DNA of 64,000 bases. Origin: Planomicrobium sp. Y74. Lineage in GTDB: Bacteria > Bacillota > Bacilli > Bacillales_A > Planococcaceae. How positions within the stretch are numbered: the stretch's first letter is position 1; each line of letters begins with the position of its first letter. The position numbers and the translations under genes were made by a program. Under the pieces are notes generated by a model. That model had not been told where the DNA came from and searched no databases. It saw only the letters and a program-made list of their open reading frames with translations. Below, piece by piece: positions 51,206 to 59,937 of this stretch. The stretch covers positions 1 to 64,000 of the forward strand of contig NZ_RCWH01000008.1 of the NCBI RefSeq assembly GCF_003668635.1. Direction: 5' to 3'.

Positions 51206-51652
51206 TTATTGTGAAACTTTTTTATCATCTTCTGTTTCAATTTCGTTAAATTCCTGGTTTTTAACCTGTTTATTATCATCATCGCTGTCATCTTTTTTAT
51301 CTTTGCTGATGGATTTTTGCAATTCTTCGATTGCATTTTGAATAGCCATTATTTCCAGCTGAAGATGTTCTTTTGCGGGAGCAGTGCCTTCCTGCCACTC
51401 TGCCATTGACTGTTTCAGTCCTTCCATTGCAGGAGGGATTTCTGATTTTGCTTCTAGTTTCAGCTGGTTAATGGATTCTTTTAACTGGTTTACCTGTTCT
51501 TTTACATCTGCCAACTTTTCTTTCCAGTCTGTAGAAGCGGTTTTAACATTGGTTCTTAATTCTTCACCAGATTGCGGTGCTGAAAATAATGTTGCTGCCG
51601 CTCCGGTGGCTAGACCTGTCGCAAGTCCTATAAAAAAGTTCGATGCTTTCAT
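51206..51652 (-). CDS. yhaH: YtxH-domain protein YhaH
   Basis: 148 residues. An N-terminal hydrophobic segment, FIGLATGLATGAAATLFSAP (about 7-26), is typical of the YtxH family. A coiled-coil region (LADVKEQVNQLKESINQLKL) follows, with an acidic, Lys/Asp-rich tail. A single-pass membrane-associated protein linked to general stress in Bacillus. The ribosome site is AAAGGGG. Located between scoC and trpP as in B. subtilis. Confidence 0.85.
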   Translation of the reverse strand: MKASNFFIGLATGLATGAAATLFSAPQSGEELRTNVKTASTDWKEKLADVKEQVNQLKESINQLKLEAKSEIPPAMEGLKQSMAEWQEGTAPAKEHLQLEIMAIQNAIEELQKSISKDKKDDSDDDNKQVKNQEFNEIETEDDKKVSQ

Positions 51653-51735
51653 GTATGATGCGCCCCTTTCGTCCTATAAAGGTCTTTTCCTCTATTTAAC
51701 TTAATTAAAACATAAAACTGAATTGCTGTTCAAAG

Positions 51736-51775
51736 AAAAAAAGCTTTCCGGCAAATAATATGCCGGAAAGCTTTT
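51736..51775 (-). terminator. Terminator after trpP
   Basis: AAGCTTTCCGGCA pairs with TGCCGGAAAGCTT; leftward it is followed by TTTTTC. Confidence 0.9.
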
Positions 51776-51776
51776 A

Positions 51777-52307
51777 TTATACTGGTTGAGAGACAGCTGT
51801 TTCAAAGTTCGATCTTTTGACCAATTTGATGACAATCGGATAAATGACGGCGAACGCAATGCCGTTGAAAATCATGGCGGGAAGTACAACTGTCGTGAAT
51901 AAAAGAGTAAATGGTATTTCTGCGCCAATTAAGAAAATTGCGGCCGACAGAAAGATTGATCCGGACAGTACTGTTCCACCAGCAACTAAGGCGATGGCAG
52001 CCGGCAATTTAACGGCAACTTTCTTTAAGATGAAAACAAAGGCCAGAAAGACGAATGCCGTTATGAATTTATCGATGATATTCGGAAAAAAACCTCCAGG
52101 GAATGTTGAAAACAATCCTGAAATCACTCCCGTTGTTACTGCCAGTAAAAATGTAGACTTTAAATTAGGGAATAAAAGGATACCAACAAACATCATTGTC
52201 AGCATGAAATCCGGTTTCATTCCACCGTTGATTCCTGGGATGACCACATATAATGCCGCCCCGACGCTGACCAGCAGCGCCATCAGTACAAGATTTTTCG
52301 TATTCAT
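51777..52307 (-). CDS. trpP: Tryptophan transporter TrpP
   Basis: 176 residues, five to six hydrophobic helices, ECF S-component-like layout. Opening NLVLMALLVSVGAALYVVIP and GMKPDFMLTMMFVGILLFPN agree with TrpP (YhaG) of Bacillus. It imports tryptophan. Its ribosome site lies inside a string of regularly spaced GAG triplets, the hallmark of control by the tryptophan-activated TRAP protein (see 52310-52334). ATG 52307. Confidence 0.9.
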   Translation of the reverse strand: MNTKNLVLMALLVSVGAALYVVIPGINGGMKPDFMLTMMFVGILLFPNLKSTFLLAVTTGVISGLFSTFPGGFFPNIIDKFITAFVFLAFVFILKKVAVKLPAAIALVAGGTVLSGSIFLSAAIFLIGAEIPFTLLFTTVVLPAMIFNGIAFAVIYPIVIKLVKRSNFETAVSQPV

Positions 52308-52309
52308 TT

Positions 52310-52334
52310 CTCATCTCTCCTCAGCTCATGGCTA
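52310..52334 (-). promoter_or_regulatory. Probable TRAP (MtrB) binding site over the trpP ribosome site
   Basis: In mRNA sense, four GAG triplets are each separated by exactly two bases (GAG-CT-GAG-GA-GAG-AT-GAG) and end two bases before the start codon. A TAG lies four bases further upstream. TRAP binds (G/U)AG repeats with 2-3 base spacers. The repeats include the Shine-Dalgarno sequence, so bound TRAP would block ribosome entry. Confidence 0.75.
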
Positions 52335-52412
52335 TTTTGGTTTCTCCCAGCGTGTCCTCGTGACCGCAGGCGAAAAACTTATTATTGATTCTATACTCTC
52401 TGTTCAGTTAAA

Positions 52413-52844
52413 TCAAGCATCGGCAGCTAAATTATTTTTAACTTCTTCAGCCAGTTCCTGGATCCGTTCTGTGGTGAATTCTTTTTCTTTGGTTATCCAT
52501 TTAGCTCCGAATCCATCTGTCTCGCCGTAGCGGGGGATAAAATGGAGGTGGAAATGGAAAACGCTTTGACCGGCTTTAGCTCCGTTATTGTTGAGAAGGT
52601 TCAAGCCTTCCGGATTGAAGGTTTCCTTAATGGCTGCAGCAATTTTTGGGGCCACGCTGAAAAGGTTTCCTGCTTCTTCCGGCGTAAGGTCATAAACTGA
52701 ATCACGGTGTGTTTTCGGGATGAGAAGGGTATGTCCCTTAGATAAAGGCATGATGTCCATAAAAGCGAAGACGTGTTCATCTTCATAAATTTTTACGCTT
52801 GGGATTTCACCTGAAATGATTTTGCAGAAAATGCAATTTGTCAT
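52413..52844 (-). CDS. hit: HIT-family nucleotide-binding hydrolase
   Basis: 143 residues. The histidine triad HFHLHFIPR (about 98-106) fits HXHXHXX. It starts CIFCKIISGEIPSVKIYEDE with the CIFCK zinc-type cysteines. It hydrolyses AMP-linked substrates such as adenosine phosphoramidates. ATG 52844 has GGAAAGGAT upstream; a longer frame to 52994 enters a family A repeat. Divergent from ecsA as in B. subtilis. Confidence 0.93.
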   Translation of the reverse strand: MTNCIFCKIISGEIPSVKIYEDEHVFAFMDIMPLSKGHTLLIPKTHRDSVYDLTPEEAGNLFSVAPKIAAAIKETFNPEGLNLLNNNGAKAGQSVFHFHLHFIPRYGETDGFGAKWITKEKEFTTERIQELAEEVKNNLAADA

Positions 52845-52925
52845 ATACAACATCCTTTCCATTTTCTTCAGTCTACCATAATTCATTTTAAGAAAAAGAA
52901 ATTGACGGCGGATTTTGATACAATG

Positions 52926-53264
52926 ACTATATAAGTTGAATAAAAGATTTAGTCTATATTTACCGCTTCGGCGCTTTGGACAAGCCTCCCGCAATAAGCC
53001 GAGAAGAGCACTCGTCTTATTGCTCCGGCCAGTCCTGAGCCGCGCTTTTGCTGAGAGACATCTCTAAAGATATGGAGCAAAACAGCGGAGACTCCCAGGG
53101 GAGTAGAAACGGAGTTGGCTTTCCAACTCCGTTTCGAGCGAAGTGCTGAGATCCACTCGGGCGAAGTGTAACGAGCACGAGTTAGCTCAGCACAAGCAGC
53201 CAGGAAAGCGGAGCTGTTTTGCGGAATATCGACTACAAAAAATGATTAGTTCAACTTATATAGT
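52926..53264 (-). repeat. Family A structured repeat, copy A3, full length with inverted terminal repeats
   Basis: A 339-bp element bounded by a perfect 15-bp inverted repeat, ACTATATAAGTTGAA (52926-52940) and TTCAACTTATATAGT (53250-53264). The core 52962-53232 is inverted relative to copies A1 and A4. The internal hairpin GAAACGGAGTTGG / CCAACTCCGTTTC (53106-53118 / 53123-53135) keeps pairing although two base pairs differ from A1 and A4. There is no ORF with a ribosome site. It occupies the hit-ecsA divergent region. MITE-like in form. Confidence 0.85.
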
Positions 53265-53282
53265 AAGAAAGAGGTGTATGAA

Positions 53283-54032
53283 TTGGCAGTTCTGGAAGTT
53301 GAATCGTTAACAGGGGGTTATACCCGAAAACCGGTATTGAAAGATGTCAGTTTTTCAATCAGGAAAGGCGAACTTGTGGGCTTGATCGGTTTGAATGGTG
53401 CCGGCAAAAGTACCACCATCAAGCATATAATCGGAATCATGCAGGCAAAATCAGGCGAAATCCGACTGAACGGAAAGAGTTTCGAGGAAGATATGGATGC
53501 GTACCGTTCTTCATTTTCCTATATCCCGGAAACGCCGGTTTTATATGAAGAGCTGACTTTGCGCGAACATCTGGAACTGACGGCAATGGCTTATGGCCTG
53601 GATCAGGATACATTCGAGAAACGTTCTGCAGAATTATTGAAAGAATTCAGAATGGAAAAAAGGCTGAAATGGTTTCCGTCGCATTTTTCAAAAGGGATGC
53701 GCCAAAAAGTTATGATTATGAGTGCTTTTCTAGTGAACCCTGCCCTTTATATTATTGATGAACCGTTTGTCGGGCTCGACCCGCTTGGCATCAAATCTTT
53801 ACTGGATCAAATGGAAACACAAAAGAAAAAAGGGGCTTCAGTTTTAATGTCGACCCATATTCTTGCGACTGCTGAGAAATATTGCGACCGCATCATTTTG
53901 CTGCATAACGGAAAAGTGCGTGCTATCGGGACAATGGCGGATCTGCGAAAAGAATTCAGCATGCCCCATGCCACGCTGGATGATCTCTATATCGCGATGA
54001 CCGAGGATGATGATAATGAAGAACCTGCATGA
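53283..54032 (+). CDS. ecsA: ABC transporter ATPase EcsA
   Basis: 249 residues. Walker A GLNGAGKSTTIKHIIG (about 36-51), signature FSKGMRQKVMIM and Walker B LYIIDEPFVGLDPLG. Very similar along its length to B. subtilis EcsA (TGGYTRKPVLKDVSF, YIPETPVLYEELTLREHLEL). With EcsB it supports intramembrane proteolysis by RasP and affects protein secretion and competence. The start is TTG 53283, placed 6 bases after AGAGGTG. Its promoter must lie in or beyond the family A element directly upstream. Confidence 0.92.
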   Translation: MAVLEVESLTGGYTRKPVLKDVSFSIRKGELVGLIGLNGAGKSTTIKHIIGIMQAKSGEIRLNGKSFEEDMDAYRSSFSYIPETPVLYEELTLREHLELTAMAYGLDQDTFEKRSAELLKEFRMEKRLKWFPSHFSKGMRQKVMIMSAFLVNPALYIIDEPFVGLDPLGIKSLLDQMETQKKKGASVLMSTHILATAEKYCDRIILLHNGKVRAIGTMADLRKEFSMPHATLDDLYIAMTEDDDNEEPA

Positions 54033-55224
54033 TGTCTGGTCCAAGCGCTTCCGCAGCTATACAGTGGAAGTGCAGAATTATTTTAAATACATCTTCACCG
54101 GACATATTGCAGTAGTGCTGCTTTTTGCAATTGGGGCGGCTGGTTATGCCTACAGTGACTGGGTACAGGATGTTCCGGAAGATTTCCCGGCAGCTTTGTT
54201 GCTGGCCGCCATTTTTGGAGTACTGCTTGCCTACAGCCCGCCATCTACCTTGCTGAAAGAGGCTGATATGGTTTATTTTTTGCCGCTGGAAAGCAAATTG
54301 GATGAATTTCTTAAGCCGGCCAGGAAATGGTCTTTCTTGTCACAGCTATATTTGCCGACCATCGCATTTATCGTTTCATTGCCGATGGTTAACGCAATAT
54401 ACGGGTTGGAAACATCTTATCTGATCGGATTTCCTCTATTATTGTTGATTATCAAATGGTGGAATGTCCAAACTGAATTTTCTTTCAGAAAAGCGTTCGT
54501 TGGACAAAAGTCATGGTTGGACCGGTTGAGCCGTTTTGTATTGGCTTTTGCCTTTACATATTTTTACGTAGATAATTTGGTATTAGTCGCTGCCTTGCTT
54601 TTATTTGCCATGATCCTGTATGGCAAATGGACTCAGAACCGGGCGGCAGGGCTGCCGTTTCCGTACGAGCATTTTGTCAGGCTGGAAGAAAATCGCATGC
54701 TGCGCTTCTATCAGTTCGCGAATTATTTTACGGATGTCCCACAGATCAAAGGGAAGATCAAACAGCGCAGCTGGCTGAATTGGGTCTATAAGTTTATCGG
54801 GAAAGATCCGAAAGATGCCCATTATTATCTGGTATGGCGCACATTTATCCGTTCTGATGAATTGTTTTATCTTTGGGTGCGGCTGACTTTACTTTCGGTG
54901 GCTGGTGCCTTGCTGATTCCTTTCACTATTGCTATGGCCATCTTTGCAGGTGCTCTGGCGTTCGCAACAGCTATCCAAATATGGCAGGGGCTGAACCAGA
55001 CCCAGCATTTCCGTATGGATAATCTTTTTCCATTGTCGCAATACACGCGGCAGCACGCCGTAAAAAAGCTGATAGTGCTTTTACAGCTTGCCCAAGCGGT
55101 ATTGGTTGCAGCGGCTCTCCTGATTACAGGTGCTTATCTTTCAGCTGCTATCATTTTTGCAGTGATAATCGTTGTCTCACTTATCACATTGATGTTTTCG
55201 GCCAATAAAAATAAGAAGAAATGA
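54016..55224 (+). CDS. ecsB: ABC transporter membrane subunit EcsB
   Basis: About 402 residues with eight to ten hydrophobic helices. The opening KNLHDVWSKRFRSYTVEVQNYFKYIFTGH is cut here as KNLHDVWSKRF and RSYTVEVQNYFKYIF; it resembles B. subtilis EcsB. The start ATG 54016 overlaps the ecsA 3' end by 17 bases. The third gene, ecsC, found in B. subtilis, is absent. A terminator follows directly. Confidence 0.88.
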   Translation: MKNLHDVWSKRFRSYTVEVQNYFKYIFTGHIAVVLLFAIGAAGYAYSDWVQDVPEDFPAALLLAAIFGVLLAYSPPSTLLKEADMVYFLPLESKLDEFLKPARKWSFLSQLYLPTIAFIVSLPMVNAIYGLETSYLIGFPLLLLIIKWWNVQTEFSFRKAFVGQKSWLDRLSRFVLAFAFTYFYVDNLVLVAALLLFAMILYGKWTQNRAAGLPFPYEHFVRLEENRMLRFYQFANYFTDVPQIKGKIKQRSWLNWVYKFIGKDPKDAHYYLVWRTFIRSDELFYLWVRLTLLSVAGALLIPFTIAMAIFAGALAFATAIQIWQGLNQTQHFRMDNLFPLSQYTRQHAVKKLIVLLQLAQAVLVAAALLITGAYLSAAIIFAVIIVVSLITLMFSANKNKKK

Positions 55225-55225
55225 A

Positions 55226-55263
55226 AAATCCCGTTTCCAGAACTTGCTGGAAACGGGATTTCT
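55226..55263. terminator. Convergent terminator ecsB / yhaA
   Basis: AAATCCCGTTTCCAG pairs with CTGGAAACGGGATTT. Confidence 0.92.
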
Positions 55264-55267
55264 GTAT

Positions 55268-56437
55268 TTATTGATGGGCATGAAGGGCGGCACTTCCGAG
55301 TGTTTTTGCCGCAATCAGCATAGCCTCTTCTTTAAAGTCGAATTTCGGATGGTGATGGGGATAGACTTCGCCGTCCGGCATGGCCCCTGTAAGGAAAAAG
55401 GTGCCAGGGATCTTTTCAAGGTAATAGGCGAAATCTTCACCAATCATCAATGGAGGCGTATTGTACAATTTCTTGACTCCCGGAACCTGCTCGGCGATTT
55501 CTTTTAAATACATCGTTTCCTTTTCATGATTGACGAGAGGGGAATAGCCGCGGTTGTATGTGAATTCATAGGTGCAGCCTGCTGCCAGACAATTTCCCTG
55601 AATGACCCGTTCCATTTCTTCTTCCATCAGATCCCGTATCTGTTCATTGAATGTGCGGATTGTTCCTTTGAGAACAGCTTGGTCAGCGATAATGTTGAAA
55701 GGATTCTCGGCAACAAATGATCCGACCGATAAAACAGCTGATTCCAATGGGTCAACGCGCCGTGATACCAGTTGCTGAAGGTTCATGACAATTTGGGAAC
55801 CGAGCACGATGGCGTCTCTTGTATTATGTGGCATGGCACCGTGCCCGCCGCGCCCCTGGATTTTCAAGGTGAAGCTGTCGGCCGCAGCAATAATCGGTCC
55901 GACTCGGTAATCAATTTGGCCGAAAGGAGTCATCGACCAGAGATGGGTGCCGAAAATTTGATCTACGCCATCTAAGGCTCCGTCTTTGATCATCGCCATC
56001 GCACCACCAGGAACCAGTTCTTCGGCATGTTGGTGGATGAGGACATAAGTTCCTTCCAGTTCACGGCGCAAACTGTGCAGGATTTTCCCTAATACCAAAA
56101 GGGTGGCGGTATGGCCGTCGTGTCCACAGGCATGCATGACATTGGCCGTCTGGGATTTATAAGGAACATCTTTTTGATCCTGGATGGGAAGTGCGTCAAA
56201 ATCCGCACGCAAAGCAATCGTTTTTCCTGGTTTAGCGCCACGCACTGTCGCGACCACCCCGTTGCCTCCGACATTATGCCGCACGTCGACGCCCAATTGT
56301 TCATAATAACGCCGGATGTAATGGGCCGTTTTTGTTTCATTGAAAGAAACTTCCGGGTGCATATGCAGATGTCGGCGGATGTCCACCATTTCCGGATAAG
56401 CGGTCTCCAGCTCCGCGTATAATTTTTCTATGACCAA
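55268..56437 (-). CDS. yhaA: M20-family amidohydrolase YhaA
   Basis: 389 residues. Zinc-dependent M20 aminoacylase/carboxypeptidase. Metal and catalytic motifs: ALRADFDALPIQ, HACGHDGHTA (about 101-110), HQHAEEL and, near the end, GEDFAYYLEKIPG. A dimerisation domain lies in the middle (IQGRGGHGAMPHNTRD). It cleaves N-acyl amino acids, exact substrate unknown. The start is TTG 56437 with GAGGAGGGG upstream. Single gene, same position as in B. subtilis. Confidence 0.88.
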   Translation of the reverse strand: MVIEKLYAELETAYPEMVDIRRHLHMHPEVSFNETKTAHYIRRYYEQLGVDVRHNVGGNGVVATVRGAKPGKTIALRADFDALPIQDQKDVPYKSQTANVMHACGHDGHTATLLVLGKILHSLRRELEGTYVLIHQHAEELVPGGAMAMIKDGALDGVDQIFGTHLWSMTPFGQIDYRVGPIIAAADSFTLKIQGRGGHGAMPHNTRDAIVLGSQIVMNLQQLVSRRVDPLESAVLSVGSFVAENPFNIIADQAVLKGTIRTFNEQIRDLMEEEMERVIQGNCLAAGCTYEFTYNRGYSPLVNHEKETMYLKEIAEQVPGVKKLYNTPPLMIGEDFAYYLEKIPGTFFLTGAMPDGEVYPHHHPKFDFKEEAMLIAAKTLGSAALHAHQ

Positions 56438-56496
56438 TAAAACCCCTCCTCGAAATTATGTATTATTCAGTAAATAATAACATAAAAATTGGGCAA

Positions 56497-56525
56497 GAAA
56501 AAAAGAGAGCGAATTTCGCTCTCTT
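56497..56525 (-). terminator. Terminator after the antiporter gene
   Basis: AGAGAGCG pairs with CGCTCTCT; leftward it is followed by TTTTTTTC. Confidence 0.8.
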
Positions 56526-56535
56526 CAATTTCATT

Positions 56536-56654
56536 GTCCAGACTCCAGCGCCTAGCTCTTCGGGACATAAGGCATCCTAGCTATGTGGCAAAGAACGCCA
56601 CTTCGCTAGAATGCCTTATGCCTTTCAGAGCTGGACAGGCACTTCCGCTTTTCT
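56536..56654 (+). repeat. Family B structured repeat, copy B8
   Basis: GTCCAGACTCCAGCGCCTAG to CTTCCGCTTTTC. Inner stem CATAAGGCAT / ATGCCTTATG and CTAGC / GCTAG differ from the CATAAG / CTTATG and AGCTGCG / CGCAGCT stem of copies B2 and B3 while staying paired. It lies at the 3' end of the antiporter gene, 2 bp from its stop. Confidence 0.88.
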
Positions 56655-56655
56655 C

Positions 56656-57654
56656 TTAATAGGTGAAGTTCATATAGGACGCTACAAAATAAATGATGAT
56701 GATGATGAACGAAGGAACCGCATAAGTCATTACTGATGCACTGTTCTTTCTGGCGAGTAAATACAATGCCAATAATGACATGACCAATACGCCAGTCGCA
56801 ATGATCATCGTTGCACCTGGTGTAGCAGCGGCTATCAGGTTGCCATCCCGGTAAACAGGATCAGACAGGGCAAGGATAATCATATTGAAGATGTTTGAAC
56901 CGAGAATCGCGCCGACAGCCATATTGACGTTATTAAGGCGCAGCGCAATGAAAACAGAAATTGCTTCCGGAAGTGAAGTGGCTGCGGCTATCAGGAAACT
57001 GCCGATAAAGCTGGAGCCGATGCCTGTGATGATGGCAATCTGGTCACCTGTAATCGATAAAGCAGTTCCGGCACCAAGAATGACAAGCGCCGCGATGATA
57101 AAGCGGATGATCGCTCCTTTTGGAGAGAGGCCTGCACTTGGGTTGTTCGGTTCTTCTTCTTCCTCTGCTGCCGCTTCTGCTGCAGGATCGAGCGAAGGCA
57201 ATTTATTGATGGCTACCATACCTGCAATATATGTGACAGCTATGATCAGGGCGTCGAGGCCAACTCCAAAAATCTGAGTTTCAATTCGGAGCCACAGCGC
57301 CATCATGACCAATACAGTCAACAGGATACCAAGCAGGGAAGTATAGATATTGTCTCGTGATGCCCGGTCCAGAATACGTCGCTTTCTCAATAGGAAGTCG
57401 AACGCTGCGAGTATGAACAAGTTGAAAAGGTTTGAGCCGATCATATTCCCGACTGCGATATCAGCGTTGCCGATGGCGGCCGCTGAGAAACTGGTTGAAA
57501 CTTCCGGAAGTGAAGTGGCGCCAGCCAATAACAGGGTACCTACCATCATGCCGCCCATAGCAGTTTTTTCACTGATGACATCCGCATACTCCGACATTTT
57601 GATCGAAGCATAGACGGTTATGATACCAGCGATGATAAAATAAACAAAAACCAA
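56656..57654 (-). CDS. Calcium/sodium (cation/proton) antiporter, CaCA family
   Basis: 332 residues, ten to eleven helices in two inverted halves. The two alpha repeats are LLAGATSLPEVSTSF with GNMIGSNLFNL in the first half, and AAATSLPEAISVF with GAILGSNIFNM in the second. A cytoplasmic Glu-rich loop (AAEAAAEEEEEPNN) joins the halves. YrbG/NCX-type exchanger that extrudes calcium or another cation. The start is TTG 57654 with GGAGGAAA upstream. Not part of the B. subtilis yhaA-hmoB segment as I recall it, so probably a local insertion. Confidence 0.87.
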   Translation of the reverse strand: MVFVYFIIAGIITVYASIKMSEYADVISEKTAMGGMMVGTLLLAGATSLPEVSTSFSAAAIGNADIAVGNMIGSNLFNLFILAAFDFLLRKRRILDRASRDNIYTSLLGILLTVLVMMALWLRIETQIFGVGLDALIIAVTYIAGMVAINKLPSLDPAAEAAAEEEEEPNNPSAGLSPKGAIIRFIIAALVILGAGTALSITGDQIAIITGIGSSFIGSFLIAAATSLPEAISVFIALRLNNVNMAVGAILGSNIFNMIILALSDPVYRDGNLIAAATPGATMIIATGVLVMSLLALYLLARKNSASVMTYAVPSFIIIIIYFVASYMNFTY

Positions 57655-57710
57655 TTAAATTTCCTCCTGTTCTGGTATGTATTTGCTCCGTGTTAAACGG
57701 AGCCATGCAA

Positions 57711-58220
57711 TCATTCGTCTTCAGGCTTCGCAGAATAAGTGGTGACATATGAAGATCCTGCGAAGATATTGACTGGTTTAGAAGCTGGTGCGTCTTCTGA
57801 TTTGGAATGCGCTTTTGAAAATGCCTGCGATTCTTTCCATTTTTCAAAGAAAGCAGGAGATTCCCATTCAGTCAAAACGACGTATGTGTCGGAATCGAGT
57901 GGTCGCAGTACGCGGAATGCGACATAACCCGGTTCATTTTCAATCGCTCCTGCCCGGTTTTTGAACCGGTGCTCAAAAATCGGACGGCCTTCGTCGGTTA
58001 CCGGAATATTATTGAAAACAAAAAATCCTTTTTCTTTAAATTCGCCGGTACCATCTACAACTTCATATCTGCGGGGTGTTTGGAAGATGCTTTTGCCTTC
58101 TGTTTCGTGCAGGATCAAGGTGGTATTTTCCCCTTGCATCACGACCATCGTTTCTTCAGGATGCTTATCACGCATTTTCTTCATATATTCATATGTTCCA
58201 GTAGTCATGAATAAATTCAT
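57711..58220 (-). CDS. hmoB: Heme-degrading monooxygenase HmoB
   Basis: 169 residues. The C-terminal ABM (antibiotic biosynthesis monooxygenase) ferredoxin-like domain reads GYVAFRVLRPLDSDTYVVLT and WESPAFFEKWKESQAF. The N-terminal half is specific to HmoB/YhgC. In Bacillus it opens heme to release iron, and it is encoded next to the heme biosynthesis operon, as here. ATG 58220 follows GGGAGGAT with 7-base spacing. Divergent from hemE. Confidence 0.85.
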   Translation of the reverse strand: MNLFMTTGTYEYMKKMRDKHPEETMVVMQGENTTLILHETEGKSIFQTPRRYEVVDGTGEFKEKGFFVFNNIPVTDEGRPIFEHRFKNRAGAIENEPGYVAFRVLRPLDSDTYVVLTEWESPAFFEKWKESQAFSKAHSKSEDAPASKPVNIFAGSSYVTTYSAKPEDE

Positions 58221-58319
58221 CAATAATCCCTCCTAAGTATATATTCAGTATAACTTTCCCTGAAAAAAATAACAGCAAACCCCCTTTGACAATCTGGTGA
58301 AGTCATAAGCGTCTAATTT

Positions 58320-58348
58320 ATGACATTTGCCCGCAGAATCTATACAAT
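58320..58348 (+). promoter_or_regulatory. Promoter of hemE
   Basis: ATGACA (5 of 6 to the -35 consensus) and TACAAT (5 of 6 to the -10) are 17 bp apart, about 80 bp before the hemE start. Confidence 0.7.
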
Positions 58349-58429
58349 GGAAAACAGAGAGTCTATAGTATATACGGACATAAGAACGATATGCAGTGGA
58401 TGATATATTTTGAAGGGATGTTTTTTGCA

Positions 58430-59470
58430 ATGGCTTTTAACGATACTTACCTGAGGGCGGCTAGAGGAGAAAAAACGGATCATGTACCTGTTTGGTTTAT
58501 GAGGCAGGCGGGCCGTTCACAGCCGGAATACCGCAAGATCAAAGAAAAATACTCATTGGAAGAAATTACGCATCAGCCTGAGCTGTGTGCATATGTCACT
58601 AAATTGCCGGTCGACCAATACAATGTCGACGCTGCAATTCTCTACAAAGACATTGTGACGCCGCTTCCGGCAATCGGTGTGGACGTAAAAATTAAAGCCG
58701 GAATCGGTCCGGTAATCGACAATCCGATCCGTACTATGGAAGATATCAGCCGACTTGGCGAAATCAATCCTGAACAGGATGTCGATTATGTGTTAAAAAC
58801 GATCAAATTATTGACTGAAGAACAATTGAATGTACCGCTTATCGGTTTTTCCGGAGCACCGTTCACACTTGCAAGTTATATGATTGAAGGCGGACCGTCA
58901 AAAAGCTACAACAAAACAAAAGCGATGATGGTATCGCAGCCGCAAATGTGGTTCGCGTTGATGGATAAACTGGCTGACACCATCATTCCCTATGTTAAAG
59001 CACAAATTAAAGCGGGCGCAAAAGCGATCCAGATTTTTGATTCGTGGGTTGGTGCCCTTAACGTGGAAGATTATCGAATTTTCATCAAACCGGTTATGGA
59101 CCGTATTTTCAATGAACTCCGGACAGAAGGCGTGCCATTGACAATTTTCGGTGTTGGAGCAAGCCATCTGGCGAAAGAATGGCATGAACTTCCGGTTGAT
59201 GTGGTAGGGCTCGATTGGCGTTTGCCAATCGCAGAAGCACGTTCGATGGGCTTGACGAAATCATTGATGGGGAATTTCGATCCTTCCTATCTATTGGCTG
59301 ATTGGCCGGTAATCGAAGAGCGTACGAAAAGGATCCTTGATATGGGTATGCAGGACGATGGCTATATCTTTAATCTTGGACACGGTGTATTCCCTGAAGT
59401 TAATCCGGACACATTAAAACGCCTCACAGCATTTGTGCATGAATACAGTGCGGCATATAAAGCTAAATAA
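58430..59470 (+). CDS. hemE: Uroporphyrinogen decarboxylase HemE
   Basis: 346 residues. Converts uroporphyrinogen III to coproporphyrinogen III. Signatures: [20 protein letters not shown] (near 20-39), the substrate-site segment [19 protein letters not shown], and [15 protein letters not shown] 58430 follows GAAGGGATG; an upstream ATG at 58391 has no ribosome site. It is followed by a family A repeat before hemH. Confidence 0.94.
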   Translation: MAFNDTYLRAARGEKTDHVPVWFMRQAGRSQPEYRKIKEKYSLEEITHQPELCAYVTKLPVDQYNVDAAILYKDIVTPLPAIGVDVKIKAGIGPVIDNPIRTMEDISRLGEINPEQDVDYVLKTIKLLTEEQLNVPLIGFSGAPFTLASYMIEGGPSKSYNKTKAMMVSQPQMWFALMDKLADTIIPYVKAQIKAGAKAIQIFDSWVGALNVEDYRIFIKPVMDRIFNELRTEGVPLTIFGVGASHLAKEWHELPVDVVGLDWRLPIAEARSMGLTKSLMGNFDPSYLLADWPVIEERTKRILDMGMQDDGYIFNLGHGVFPEVNPDTLKRLTAFVHEYSAAYKAK

Positions 59471-59471
59471 T

Positions 59472-59891
59472 TTGAACTAAATTAATTATAGTAACCGATA
59501 TTCCGCAAAACAGCTGCGCTTTCCTGGGGGCTTGCGCTGAACTAACTCGTTCTCGTTGCTCTTCGCCCGAGTGGATCTCAGCACTTCGCTCGAAACACAG
59601 TTGGAAAGCCAACTGTGTTTCTGTCTCTGCATCGCTTCGAGACATGAAAGGGCGCTGATCCCCTGGGAGTTTTCGCTGTTTTGCTTCATATCTTTAGAGA
59701 TTTTTCTAGCGCAGGTGCGTCGCCGGAGCAGGCGAATGCCGACGGAGTAAAAGACGAGCGGTCTTCTCGGCTTATTGCGGGAGCCAAGGAGCGCATTTGC
59801 GCCTCCTTTGCGACGAACAGTGCGCAGGAGCATAATCTGTGCACTGTCCAAAGCGCCGAAGCGGTTTATAAATGCTAGTAATTTAATTCAA
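59472..59891 (+). repeat. Family A structured repeat, copy A4, long form
   Basis: Bounded by TTGAACTAAATTA (59472-59484) and TAATTTAATTCAA (59879-59891), an imperfect inverted repeat (11 of 13 by eye). The core runs from CCGATATTCCGC to GCGCCGAAGCGGT. The hairpin GAAACACAGTTGG / CCAACTGTGTTTC lies at 59592-59604 / 59609-59621. Compared with A3 it has extra sequence in the right half. It begins one base after the hemE stop, lying within the hemE-hemH interval. Confidence 0.83.
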
Positions 59892-59937
59892 CTTTTATAA
59901 AAACTAATCGACTATAAATTCTTAGAGGTGACTGATG

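Noticed and set aside
52845-52994. N-terminal extension of the HIT protein
   Set aside because: It reads into the family A element and lacks a ribosome site; the family-typical start MTNCIFCK is at 52844.
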